Below are positions 54,929-63,657 of a stretch of 64,000 bases of DNA, one piece after another. This DNA is from Globicatella sulfidifaciens DSM 15739. Lineage in GTDB: Bacteria; Bacillota; Bacilli; Lactobacillales; Aerococcaceae. A program made the translations under genes and the position numbers. A model generated the notes under the pieces. That model saw only the letters and a program-made list of their open reading frames with translations, searched no databases and had not been told where the DNA came from. How positions within the stretch are numbered: position 1 is the stretch's first letter; every line of letters starts with the position of its first letter. The stretch lies in NCBI RefSeq assembly GCF_900167405.1, contig NZ_FUWO01000009.1:2484-66483 (forward strand), written 5' to 3'.

Positions 54929-55637
54929 CTTAGAGGCAAGTTATTGATCCTTCATTAAAATTAATATCCCTTATTTAACGTCGTTTCATGAATAATCACC
55001 CACGTTAATGATTGAAAGAAGCTTAAAACGCGAATTAATGAATTAGTTGCAACAAACAGTCCGATGCATTAGACATATAGACTACATTATAACAACATAA
55101 AAACGAGTGGGGAGTCGTGCTGGAAAAATAATATATTTGGGTTAACATAATATACATTACATTTCGATAGTGGTAATTTATAACTTAATTTATAAATATA
55201 ATTTTTAACTGCTATATTAATAACAATACAACGTCATCCATAATTTAATCTCATTCAAACAAACTCGATCGTTGCATTCATTGATATACATCGTTTGTTA
55301 GAGCTGACTAACCTTATTAAATTGATTGTTTCATAAGTATCTTGAATTGTAGTCCATTAAACAAATTTGATCTACATCGTATATTAGCATTAATTACATG
55401 TTCTTCATCGATACCATTTGATAATCCAAATGATATATTTTGTTCCTACATCTATCATATTAGCATTTATTTTGTAGTTCCATTTTAATGTTACGATACA
55501 TTTAGATTCAATCATTCATCATTTGATTGTTGTTAAGATCTGTGATGCCTCATTTAACACTTCAGCTAGCATTTACAACCGGATCAAACTTTTATTAGTA
55601 TAAATATTGATGATAACCATTCGTCTTTATGATTAGA
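54929..55637. other. Long AT-rich gap without a recognised gene
   Basis: About 700 bases with stops in all frames. Motifs such as CATTTGAT and TTAGCATT recur loosely, but no repeat family, structured RNA or coding domain can be supported. Confidence 0.5.
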
Positions 55638-55679
55638 ATAAAAAATACCGGTCAGAAATTAATTCTCTGTCCGGTATTT
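55638..55679 (-). terminator. Terminator of the 62-residue ORF
   Basis: AAATACCGG..CAGA pairs with TCTG.CCGGTATTT; on the minus strand it is followed by ATTTTTTA. It lies 7 bases after the small gene. Confidence 0.75.
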
Positions 55680-55685
55680 GTAACA

Positions 55686-55874
55686 TTATTTAAATAATCT
55701 GTCAAACCAATTTGCTTTTCTTACAATAATCGAGGTGTTTTCATTGGGTGTATAAACTTTACGATTTTCCTGAACCTCCTCGGTATTTAAGAAACTTACT
55801 GGTTGGTATTTACAACTTCTAGCCATTGTTTGGATAATTAATTTGGGTTGTTTTTTCACTGTATTTTGTTCCAT
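55686..55874 (-). CDS. Small hypothetical protein
   Basis: A 62-residue protein starting MEQNTVKKQPKLIIQTM with AAAGGAAAAGG as ribosome site and its own terminator. It is basic in the N-terminal half and ends RKANWFDRLFK. The terminal Trp-Phe-x-x-Leu-Phe could be amphipathic. No family recognised. The own ribosome site and terminator make it more credible than its size suggests. Confidence 0.55.
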   Translation of the reverse strand: MEQNTVKKQPKLIIQTMARSCKYQPVSFLNTEEVQENRKVYTPNENTSIIVRKANWFDRLFK

Positions 55875-56353
55875 GATCCTTTTCCTTTCAAAAAAACATC
55901 TAATGCAACCTACAGTTATATTGTAACATATTTCACTAAATTTCACAATAAAGATTAGATTTAAAACATCTTAATTCATTTTCATAAAATGATGATTAAC
56001 TTTATAATGTATGCGCTTATATAAGTATTTTCAAAGTTTATATTAATCAGATTATCATTATTAATTAAATGATTTTTCACAATCTGTTTAACATTGCTAA
56101 CTTTTTTATTAATTCTAAATTATCAATTTAAAATGATGATTCTTAATAAGCAAATGATTAGAAACTCCATTTAATCAAAGAGTAAAAACTGGCAATGTCT
56201 TATTTGCCGCCCTGTTCTTCATTTGACTTTTTAATCCTGGATTAACGACATCTTTTGTCAATATTTTTCCACTTTAAAATAGATACTATCAGATTTTTCC
56301 TATTTTCTAATTAAAATAAAATTTAAGCCAGTATCGTTATATTTAGTATTAAT

Positions 56354-56591
56354 GGGGCTGGGCAGATGAAGCGAAAATCAACTGATTTTCTACTTCTTAC
56401 CCACTCCCTAACTAAATTATGATCAATACTAGCTTGTTTTGCGGCTGGACAAAAACTTAAAGTTCCGTTTGGTTCAATTAGCCCAGTGGTTAAATAGCAT
56501 TAAGTAAGTATCAAATGGCATATTTTAAAGACATATTTGATATCTAGTCGATTGGAAAGGAAGATCGACCATCAATCGATGGCCCACTCCC
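56354..56591 (+). repeat. B hairpin plus a diverged repeat copy
   Basis: 56354-56408 is a B hairpin (GGGGCTGGGCAGATGAAGCG ... CTTACCCACTCCC). 56441-56591 begins CGGCTGGACAAAAAC, contains a decayed A arm (AGCCCAGTGGTTAAATAGC) and ends TGGCCCACTCCC, 13 bases from the stop of the ATPase gene. The AT-rich gap 55875-56353 contains no recognised gene. Confidence 0.75.
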
Positions 56592-56604
56592 TTTTATATA
56601 GTCA

Positions 56605-57390
56605 TTATTGAGCATCTTCGATGACCAGATTTTCTAATGTTTGGTATAAATCGCCTGCGGTCAATGAGGCCAACTCTGTCTTTTGATAAATACGACTAAT
56701 TTGTCCACGATGCATCACAATTAAACGATCACAATAATCAAGCGCATCTTGCAAATGGTGAGTAATCATTAAAGTTGTCAAGCCATAATTTTTGATCATC
56801 AATTGAGTCATGGCCATCACTTGCTTGGCAGTTCTAGGATCCAATGCGGCTGTATGTTCGTCCAACAATAATAATTCTGGTTTTTGGATGGTCGCCATAA
56901 TCAGTGATACCGCTTGTCTTTGACCTCCTGATAAATTTTCCATGGGGACGTCTAAACGGTTTTCTAAATCTAGTTTAAAGGCTGCTAATTCCTTCAACAT
57001 TTTTTGATAATTTTCCTTCGTTAGTGAGCGAGAAAAGCCTCGTTGTTCACCTCGTTTTTGAGCTAGCATTAAATTTTCAAAGACGGTCATTCGTGGAGCG
57101 GTGCCCATCTGAGGATTTTGGAAGACACGCCCTATTTTTTTGGCAACATCACGCTTCTTCATTTTCCGGATGGCGACTCCCTCAATTAAGATTTCACCAC
57201 TATCAATAGGTAATTGACCGGTTAAACAGTTCATCAAAGTTGATTTACCGGCTCCATTAGTCCCAATGACGCCAATCACTTCGCCTGCATTGATTTTTAA
57301 ATTGATATTATTTAAGCCAACTACTTGTTCACCTGTTTGACGTTGAAAATGTTTCGTTACTTGATTTAATTCAATCGTTGCATGACTCAT
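56605..57390 (-). CDS. trpZ: ABC transporter ATPase (tryptophan-type, TrpZ)
   Basis: Energises the fused binding protein/permease encoded upstream. Walker A IGTNGAGKSTLMN, Q-loop FQNPQMG, signature LSGGQRQAVSLIMATIQ, Walker B LLLLDEHTAALDP and switch MITHHLQDAL, in 261 residues. The Glu after the Walker B Asp is present (LDEH). Its start abuts the end of the preceding gene (57390). The name rests on the transporter family and on the tryptophan leader peptide at 59481-59534. Confidence 0.85.
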   Translation of the reverse strand: MSHATIELNQVTKHFQRQTGEQVVGLNNINLKINAGEVIGVIGTNGAGKSTLMNCLTGQLPIDSGEILIEGVAIRKMKKRDVAKKIGRVFQNPQMGTAPRMTVFENLMLAQKRGEQRGFSRSLTKENYQKMLKELAAFKLDLENRLDVPMENLSGGQRQAVSLIMATIQKPELLLLDEHTAALDPRTAKQVMAMTQLMIKNYGLTTLMITHHLQDALDYCDRLIVMHRGQISRIYQKTELASLTAGDLYQTLENLVIEDAQ

Positions 57391-59282
57391 TATTGAGCAC
57401 CACCTTTCTTAAGTTTTTTGAATCGTTTAGAAATTGAAGGTAAAGCTAAGAAAATCGCTAAAACGGTAGCAGAAATTAATTTAAAATCATTGGCATTAAA
57501 TCCTAATTGCAGTACATAAACAAGGATTAAACGATAAATAACTGCTCCAGCAACAATCGATAACAGCCTTAAGGGTAAAGTTAAATTTTTCAGCAATACT
57601 TCGCCAATTACTATCGATGATAAGGCTACTACCACGGTTCCGACCCCCATTGAAATATCCGCATAACCATTGTCCTGAGCAATTAAAGCACCACTTAAAC
57701 CGATAATTCCATTGGCTAATACTAAAGCAAATCGTTTCATACGTGCGGTTGAAATACCGAATGCGTCTGCCATTATTTCATTATCTCCAGTTGCGATCAC
57801 CGCTTGTCCAAAGTCAGTTTTAAAGAATAAGGCTAATAAGAGAATAACAATCCCAACTGTCGCCAGACCAATCAGTGTTCTTTGTAATATATCTGAAGCG
57901 AATAATCCCGATAAGGTGTCATAAATGGTCGTTAGACCTCTAAATGAAACATTGGGTTTGCCCATAATTCTGAGATTGATTGAATAAAAACCTGTTAAAG
58001 TAATAATACCAGCTAATAAGGACGGTATATCAAACAGAGTCATTAAAAGTCCAGTGACATACCCTGCAACCATTCCACCTAAAATCGCTATCACTGTTGC
58101 GACTAATGGATGAACGCCACTAGACGCTAATGCAACTGCTACTGACGCTCCCATAGTAAAAGAGACTTCACTCGTTAAATCAGCAAATCGTAAAATACGG
58201 AATGTTATATATAAACCAATCCCCATAATGCCCCATAAAATTCCTTGAGACATCGCATTAAAATAAATTGAAAAATGATTATTTGTAGTGGAAGTTGTGT
58301 TAACTTCATTATCTACAATCATACTTTCTTCTTGTTCATCAATCGTGATGCCTAATTTTTCAGCAGTCTCATAATTATAAACGGGTTGTTTATTTGTTAC
58401 TAATTGAATCGGCATTTCAGCTGGATTTTGACCTTTTAGGATGTCAATCCCCATCTCTGCTGATTGTATCCCAATGGATTTTTGATTAATAGCGATCGCT
58501 GATAAAGCGCCTTTTTCGACAAAACTGTCAATCGTCGTAAATACCGGAATGCCTGCTTTATCGGTTACATCTAATAAAGTATCAATTGAACTGGCGATGG
58601 AATTATCAGAACCAACAAAAATAGCATCCACTTGTTTAGCCAAATTTTCTGCGACTAATTGCATATCTAAAGTAGAATCAATACCTGTAATGATTGTTTC
58701 TATATTATATTTTTCTGCTACGACTTCAGCTTTTTTCAATTCTGCTAAGGAATTATCTTCACTCGTTGTATAAAGCATGCCTAAAGTTTTTAAATCTGGT
58801 TGTAATTGAACGATTAAATCAAATTGTTCCTCAAACTGCACTGCGTCACTAACACCGGTAATGTTGCCCCCTGGTTGGTCCAATGATTTAACTAATGAAG
58901 CTGCAAGTGGATCGGTAATACCTGCTAATACAATTGGAGTCTCTGTAGTTGCATCGGCTACCGCTTGGGCAACCGGGGTGGTTACTGCAAAAATTAAATC
59001 AGGTTGATTATGAATAACAGTATCTGCAATCGAACCAAGTAAATTCATATCCCCTTCTGCATTATGAAATTCAATGGTTAAATTATCACCTTCTTGATAC
59101 CCGCCTTCAGCCAAACCTTCTTTAATACCTAACACAATTTGATCCAATGAAGGATGACTTACTAATTGAATAATAGCAACTTTAGCTTCGTTTTTTGCTG
59201 AAGCGATTTGGATATTAATGGATAATGACATCATAACTGTTAATGCTAACAGTGTTGTAAATAACTTATAAAGTTTACGCAT
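57390..59282 (-). CDS. Fused ABC substrate-binding protein and permease (TrpX-TrpY type)
   Basis: One 630-residue chain. Residues 1-29 form a signal or anchor; 33-305 are an ABC_sub_bind domain (VAIIQLVSHPSLDQIVLGIKEGLAEGGYQEG, ITDPLAASLV, VGSDNSIASSIDTLL, SIGIQSAEMGIDILKGQNPAEMP). A polar linker (~306-332) follows. Residues 335-620 are a permease with about eight helices and GDNEIMADAFGISTARMKRFALVLANGIIGLSGALIAQ as coupling region. In relatives these are separate trpX and trpY genes. The signal lacks a lipobox cysteine, which the fusion makes unnecessary. Regulated by the attenuator upstream. Confidence 0.85.
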   Translation of the reverse strand: MRKLYKLFTTLLALTVMMSLSINIQIASAKNEAKVAIIQLVSHPSLDQIVLGIKEGLAEGGYQEGDNLTIEFHNAEGDMNLLGSIADTVIHNQPDLIFAVTTPVAQAVADATTETPIVLAGITDPLAASLVKSLDQPGGNITGVSDAVQFEEQFDLIVQLQPDLKTLGMLYTTSEDNSLAELKKAEVVAEKYNIETIITGIDSTLDMQLVAENLAKQVDAIFVGSDNSIASSIDTLLDVTDKAGIPVFTTIDSFVEKGALSAIAINQKSIGIQSAEMGIDILKGQNPAEMPIQLVTNKQPVYNYETAEKLGITIDEQEESMIVDNEVNTTSTTNNHFSIYFNAMSQGILWGIMGIGLYITFRILRFADLTSEVSFTMGASVAVALASSGVHPLVATVIAILGGMVAGYVTGLLMTLFDIPSLLAGIITLTGFYSINLRIMGKPNVSFRGLTTIYDTLSGLFASDILQRTLIGLATVGIVILLLALFFKTDFGQAVIATGDNEIMADAFGISTARMKRFALVLANGIIGLSGALIAQDNGYADISMGVGTVVVALSSIVIGEVLLKNLTLPLRLLSIVAGAVIYRLILVYVLQLGFNANDFKLISATVLAIFLALPSISKRFKKLKKGGAQ

Positions 59283-59312
59283 CTTTTTTCCTCATTTCTT
59301 ATAAAATAAAAA

Positions 59313-59561
59313 GCTCGACACTGGCCCCACATACTATGGGACCCTTGTCGAGCATAAAAAAATACCACATAGTATGTAATATCAGTACATCTACGTGGTA
59401 AACTCTTGAAAATCGCCACATAGATACAGAACAGTCTAAACTGGGCTGTATCCGTGGAGTATGTTCTCCAAGTCTACAACCTATCTATGCCAACTTTGCC
59501 AGCGATTTGATTTTGTTGAAAAAATTGAAAACATACTCTGTAGCTCCTCTCCTAAATGTTA
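59313..59561 (-). promoter_or_regulatory. Tryptophan leader-peptide attenuator
   Basis: Transcribed leader between promoter and the fused transporter gene. A leader peptide with two Trp codons (59481-59534) is followed by hairpin H0 (59457-59446 with 59429-59416), then terminator T1 (59399-59363, CCACGTAG...CTATGTGG, followed by TTTTTTT). The 3' arm of H0 and the 3' arm of T1 contain the same CTATGTGG, and both can pair with CCACGTAG in the 5' arm of T1. This gives the classic 1:2, 2:3, 3:4 choice. A second terminator T2 (59353-59313, GCTCGACA / TGTCGAGC, then TTTTTATTTT) has loop TAGTATG, complementary to CATACTA of T1. No T-box sequence was found. Confidence 0.8.
59481..59534 (-). CDS. Tryptophan leader peptide
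   Basis: ATG at 59534 with AGGAGAGGAG nine bases upstream encodes MFSIFSTKSNRWQSWHR, ending at TAG (59483-59481). Trp12 and Trp15 are clustered near the end, as in attenuator leader peptides. The first codons overlap a 12-base segment (59538-59527) that is fully complementary (one G-U) to 59468-59457 just after the stop codon. Ribosome position should decide which helices form. Confidence 0.8.
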   Translation of the reverse strand: MFSIFSTKSNRWQSWHR

Positions 59562-59566
59562 TCTTA

Positions 59567-59595
59567 ATAATAACACCGGATTGAAAGCGTGTCAA
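59567..59595 (-). promoter_or_regulatory. Promoter of the tryptophan transporter operon
   Basis: On the minus strand TTGACA (59595-59590), 17 bases, TATTAT (59572-59567). A near-consensus sigma-A promoter placed about 35 bases before the leader-peptide start. Confidence 0.85.
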
Positions 59596-59690
59596 TGGTA
59601 TTTTCATTATATTTTAATTTTATGAAAAAGGATTTAATTTAATAGCTAATAGCAAGTCCTTTATTACTGATGGATTTACTAATCCAATTA

Positions 59691-61571
59691 CTAAAGTTGG
59701 TTCGCTTCAATGGTTTCTTTTAGAATACGTGCATATTGATCGCGTCCACCAATATCAGGATGAATGCCATCATCAATAATCCATTCCCGATGATTTTTGA
59801 CCTGAGATTCCCAATCAACAATTTTTAAATTCGGATATTGACTGGCTAGCTCATAGATTACTTGATTCGTACTGGCTTCCCATTGTAAAAACTCTCCATA
59901 AACGGTTACCCAATAAACTTCACGATCTGGGCCAAGTAAGTCCATTAATTCTTGACCATAACTAATATCAAAGTAGCCATTGGTACCTAAGCCAATTACC
60001 ACACGATTAGCCATCGTTCCATTAGCAATCATATGTCTAAATAAATCTGCTACTTCATAGGCTTGACGTGATTCCTCAGCTTCAATATATGCATTTGGAA
60101 ATGCTGCTTGAACTTCTTTTACTGAACCTAATAAAACGGAATCTCCAATTATAGTGATCGGTTGTTGGGTCACCTCTGCACTGTCCTGGGTGACTGTCGT
60201 TGTTTCCTGTTCAGCTTCAGATTCAGCATCAGATTCAACGGTTGGTGCAACCGTTGTTTCGGTTTCATTAGTCATGTCAATCGTCGTTTCTTCTAATTGA
60301 TTTTCCTTAGCTTTCTCCCTTTGTTTTGCTAACAACTCACTATTAGCTGCCAAATCAGCTTCTAATTTACTCTTGGAATCATCCGCTTTTGATGATGCGA
60401 CTAAAAGTAAGCCTAACCCTAAGGCAGATACGCCATAAAGTACATTACGCGCCATTTTTACATATTGCTGAAACGCAGTTTCATCATTAAACCACTGACT
60501 AACAAAATATAATTTATTATTAATTAATCGATATGAAAACTCAGCTAATAAGATAAAGATAAAAAACTGTATTGTTAAACTAATGAAACTTGGTTTAATT
60601 TTTAGCGAGTTGGATATAAACATGACCGCATAATGCCATAGGTATAACTCATATCCTCTAGAACCAATATAAGTTAGCACTGGATTATCAAGCAGACGTC
60701 CAAATGCTAAATGATTTTGAATGGCCAAAATTAAAAGGATACCAAATAAAAACGTCATCATTGAAAGCCCAATATAATAGGTAGAAGGAGATTGACCATC
60801 CATTAAGAATACCGCCAAAATTGTGACCGCCAAAATTGCCCCAATTGTTGAATACAAAGTGTTAACACTAAACTGTTCTATAAATCGTGTGATTTTACTA
60901 GATCGCACTAAACCCAACCATACACCCAATAAAATAGCGGAAATACGCGTCGCGGTGTGATAATACAAAATCGAGATATCGACTCCCTTATAATAACCAA
61001 AAGCCATACAAAGCATTGAAATAACCGTCAGCATTAAAAACAGGACCCGATAATCATTCCCCCGTGCTTTAGCTTTTTGATAAATGACAAATACCCATGG
61101 CCAAACGAGATAAAATTGCAATTCAATCGCTAAAGACCATAAATGTGTAAAGGGGGAAGCACTAGTGACTCGATCAAAATAAGACGCATTTTGAGCAATT
61201 TGCCAAAAGTTATTGTATCCCAGAAAAGCACTTAGCACTTCCGGTGTACGTCCATTTAATAATCTTGGTAAAAATAAATAACAAAATAATGAAATAAATC
61301 CAATAAATAAGAATAATGGCGGATAGATTCTTTTTACTCTCGATTGATAAAACGTTTTAATTGAATATTGGTCTTTGTTCCACTTTTTCGTATCTAAACT
61401 TGATAATAAATATCCTGATAAAATAAACAAAAGTGGGACTCCTAAATACCCACCTTTAACAACACGCGGGAAAAAATGATATAAAATGACCAGTAAAATC
61501 GATAAACCTCTTAAACCATCGAGACCCATAATTCTTTTAGTTGCCGTAACTTGCTTTTTCTCTAAATCCAT
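59691..61571 (-). CDS. oatA: Peptidoglycan O-acetyltransferase, OatA type
   Basis: Acetylates MurNAc in the cell wall, giving lysozyme resistance. The N-terminal acyltransferase-3 membrane domain (about 15-390: LDGLRGLSILLVILYHFFP, SRVKRIYPPL, THLWSLAIELQFYLVWPW) is followed by a Ser/Thr/Glu linker (~410-470). An extracellular SGNH esterase comes last: IIGDSVLLGS, VVIGLGTNGYFD and DDGIHPDIGG with the Ser, Asn and Asp-x2-His. ATG 61571 follows GGGAGAG; a start at 61628 would add 19 atypical residues. 626 residues. Confidence 0.92.
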   Translation of the reverse strand: MDLEKKQVTATKRIMGLDGLRGLSILLVILYHFFPRVVKGGYLGVPLLFILSGYLLSSLDTKKWNKDQYSIKTFYQSRVKRIYPPLFLFIGFISLFCYLFLPRLLNGRTPEVLSAFLGYNNFWQIAQNASYFDRVTSASPFTHLWSLAIELQFYLVWPWVFVIYQKAKARGNDYRVLFLMLTVISMLCMAFGYYKGVDISILYYHTATRISAILLGVWLGLVRSSKITRFIEQFSVNTLYSTIGAILAVTILAVFLMDGQSPSTYYIGLSMMTFLFGILLILAIQNHLAFGRLLDNPVLTYIGSRGYELYLWHYAVMFISNSLKIKPSFISLTIQFFIFILLAEFSYRLINNKLYFVSQWFNDETAFQQYVKMARNVLYGVSALGLGLLLVASSKADDSKSKLEADLAANSELLAKQREKAKENQLEETTIDMTNETETTVAPTVESDAESEAEQETTTVTQDSAEVTQQPITIIGDSVLLGSVKEVQAAFPNAYIEAEESRQAYEVADLFRHMIANGTMANRVVIGLGTNGYFDISYGQELMDLLGPDREVYWVTVYGEFLQWEASTNQVIYELASQYPNLKIVDWESQVKNHREWIIDDGIHPDIGGRDQYARILKETIEANQL

Positions 61572-61713
61572 AAGACACTCTCCCTCATATGACAAAATTA
61601 AGTCTATCATATTATTATGAATTTTCAATGAACTAATACTAAAAAAGTATATAAAATATAATAAAAAAACTGGGACTAACTGTCCCAGAAAATTTTAAAA
61701 AAGATGAAATGAT

Positions 61714-62355
61714 TTAAGGAATTACCAAAGTATCTCCCGGATGAATTGGTGAGTCCGTCGTAGTCCCATTTGCTGCTGCTAAAGCATTAACGTCTACTCC
61801 ATAAGTTCTTGCAATACCATACCAAGTTTCGCCAGCTGCAACTGTATGAGTTTGACCACTTGGTTGTGCTTCTGTTACAGCTTCTGTTACAGCTTCTGTC
61901 ACCGGCGCTTCCGTTACTTGAGCAACTTCTGCTGTTGTTTCATTAACATCAACTGAAGAGACCGTCTCTTCTTCACCTTCGTTGTTACCATTTTGAACAA
62001 AAGTCCCACTAGTCGTAGTTTCTTCTTCTTCTTCTGCTTTTGATTCGGTCGTCGCTTCAGACTTACGCGTAATCATCACGCTAGTAGCCGTTTGAGGGGT
62101 ATTATTATTTGTAGGCGTATTAGCTTTAACAAACCAATATAATAAAAATGGTGTTAATACAGTTAAAAATAAAATCCCTAATAAAACTCTAGACATATTC
62201 GATGCTTCTTTGACTGGTTGGTTTCTAGAGGTTCTTGAATACTTTCTTTGTTTTAAATTCTCATCAGAACCAAAGCGATTATTCCAAGGCGCCTTTGCTT
62301 TGTCAACCGTTTCATTTGGTTCTTGACGGCGTGAATTTTCATTATCCGTTGTCAT
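61714..62355 (-). CDS. Membrane-anchored LysM-domain protein
   Basis: 213 residues: a basic cytoplasmic N-terminus (~1-55), one membrane helix (VLLGILFLTVLTPFLLYWFV), an acidic Thr/Glu/Val linker with near-repeats (APVTEAVTEAVTEAQ), and a C-terminal LysM domain HTVAAGETWYGIARTYGVDVNALAAANG that binds peptidoglycan. A single-pass cell-wall-binding protein, possibly coordinating wall synthesis or division. It lies beside oatA but has its own ribosome site (AGGAGG). Confidence 0.88.
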   Translation of the reverse strand: MTTDNENSRRQEPNETVDKAKAPWNNRFGSDENLKQRKYSRTSRNQPVKEASNMSRVLLGILFLTVLTPFLLYWFVKANTPTNNNTPQTATSVMITRKSEATTESKAEEEEETTTSGTFVQNGNNEGEEETVSSVDVNETTAEVAQVTEAPVTEAVTEAVTEAQPSGQTHTVAAGETWYGIARTYGVDVNALAAANGTTTDSPIHPGDTLVIP

Positions 62356-62524
62356 TACAATTCCTCCTATTTATGTTACAATTATGAACATAAGTATGCG
62401 TTCTGTTTGATGATATACTAGATATACATCACATGATATAATAACATTACTATACCATATCTGTAAGCATTTTACACCTATTTGATACTAAATTGTAATA
62501 TTATTTTAAGAAAAGGAGCCCAAT

Positions 62525-62725
62525 ATGACACAATTACACGTTATTCCAGAGAAATGTATTGCTTGTGGCAAGTGTTTTTTAAATTTCCCTGAAGTTTTTG
62601 ATTGTAATGATGAAGGGATTGCATTTGTAAAAAAAGAATGCTCACCTCAGCAACAAGCCGCAAGTGAGCGTGCCATTCACGATTGTCCTACAAAGGCCAT
62701 TAAATGGTTACCTTCGAAGAATTGA
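62525..62725 (+). CDS. fer: [4Fe-4S] ferredoxin
   Basis: 66 residues with one cluster motif, C-I-A-C-G-K-C at residues 12-18, and the fourth ligand in DCPTKAIKW. This is the small single-cluster Fer of Bacillus type, an electron carrier. AAGGAGCCCA is the ribosome site. Its 3' end overlaps the converging ribU by 26 bases. Confidence 0.93.
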   Translation: MTQLHVIPEKCIACGKCFLNFPEVFDCNDEGIAFVKKECSPQQQAASERAIHDCPTKAIKWLPSKN

Positions 62726-63317
62726 TCGGTAAATGATAATCTTCATATTCAATATTTCGTTTTGAAATTTCTGGCCAAATTTTTTCAACGACAATTAATT
62801 GCCCCACTGATAAAATGACCCCTTTTATTAAATTAAATGGGATAATAACACTTAATAAATAGGCCGTAATATCCGGAATAGGGAAATTCATGACCGTCAC
62901 ATAAATGGGTAACGCTACAAAATAGTTAAATAATCCCATTGAAAGGACTAATCCTAAAATAAGTGTCACACTCATAAACACTTTACGAACAGTTGGTTTA
63001 AAACGATCAGCATGTTTTAAAATAAAATGTGTCGGTAAGAACATCGCCATACTGGCAAGAAAACTCATCATGGTGCCAATAGGAAGCCCTGCTTCCCCAC
63101 CTTTCATCATATAGTTAACCGAATCCCTTATTAATGCGACAGCTACTGCGCCAATAGGTCCTTTAATCATCATGCCGATTAGGACCATTAAATCACTAAA
63201 GTCAACTTTTAAAAATGGTGCGGCCGGTAAAATCGGAAAATCAAACATCCGCAACACGATTGCCCATGCACCTAAAATCGCCAACATTACTAACGAAAAC
63301 AAATTCTTGTTTTTCAT
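62700..63317 (-). CDS. ribU: Riboflavin ECF transporter S component
   Basis: Substrate-capture subunit that joins the EcfAAT module to import riboflavin. Six hydrophobic segments in 205 residues, with FDFPILPAAPFLKVDFSDLMVLIGMMIKGPIGAVAVALIRDSVNYMMKGGEAGLPIGTMM, the characteristic RibU N-terminal half. The FMN riboswitch upstream confirms the substrate class. Confidence 0.95.
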   Translation of the reverse strand: MKNKNLFSLVMLAILGAWAIVLRMFDFPILPAAPFLKVDFSDLMVLIGMMIKGPIGAVAVALIRDSVNYMMKGGEAGLPIGTMMSFLASMAMFLPTHFILKHADRFKPTVRKVFMSVTLILGLVLSMGLFNYFVALPIYVTVMNFPIPDITAYLLSVIIPFNLIKGVILSVGQLIVVEKIWPEISKRNIEYEDYHLPINSSKVTI

Positions 63318-63381
63318 CTTTTTTCTCTCCTTTTTGTCTCTTTATGAGCTAAAAGGGATTGGTTACGTTATTCAAATAAAA

Positions 63382-63434
63382 AGACGTGCAGTATACTTGC
63401 TATTTAAAATCTTCAGCAAATACACTGCACGTTT
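63382..63434 (-). terminator. Riboswitch-controlled terminator of ribU
   Basis: AACGTGCAGTGTATTTGC pairs with the GCAAGTATACTGCACGT segment on the minus strand and is followed by CTTTTTATTT. It lies between the aptamer and the gene, as expected for FMN-dependent premature termination. Confidence 0.85.
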
Positions 63435-63451
63435 AAAAAACATGAATGACG

Positions 63452-63570
63452 TATCCATCTTCTCCCATCCAGACTTTACTGTCGGTACTGGAATTACACC
63501 AGTTCAACTAATGGTACCATTAGTTCGTGGACTTTACCACCGGTCGGGAATTACACCCTGCCCTGAAGAC
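63452..63570 (-). ncRNA. FMN riboswitch (RFN element)
   Basis: Read on the minus strand it contains the conserved RFN blocks AGGGCAGGGTGTAATTCCC, GACCGGTGGTAAAGTCC, GAACTGGTGTAATTCCAG, ACCGACAGTAAAGTCTGG and ATGGGAGAAGATG in order, with P1 formed by TCTTC/GAAGA. FMN binding should favour the terminator at 63382-63434 and lower ribU expression. Confidence 0.96.
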
Positions 63571-63657
63571 TTTTATTTTATTTGACTTAATTATAAAGCA
63601 TTTTCAAAAAAATGTCAAATTATTTCAAAATAAAAATTTCGACTTATTATACTACTA

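Noticed and set aside
59313-59561. T-box, lysine or preQ1 riboswitch as explanation for the transporter leader
   Set aside because: GAGCTACAGAG slightly recalls preQ1-I and the long P1 helix recalls multi-branch riboswitches. But the T-box antiterminator core and other diagnostic blocks are absent, while a Trp-containing leader ORF with ribosome site is present.
63172-63585. Open frame of 137 codons on the + strand
   Set aside because: It is antisense to ribU, its terminator and the FMN riboswitch, which explain the sequence fully.
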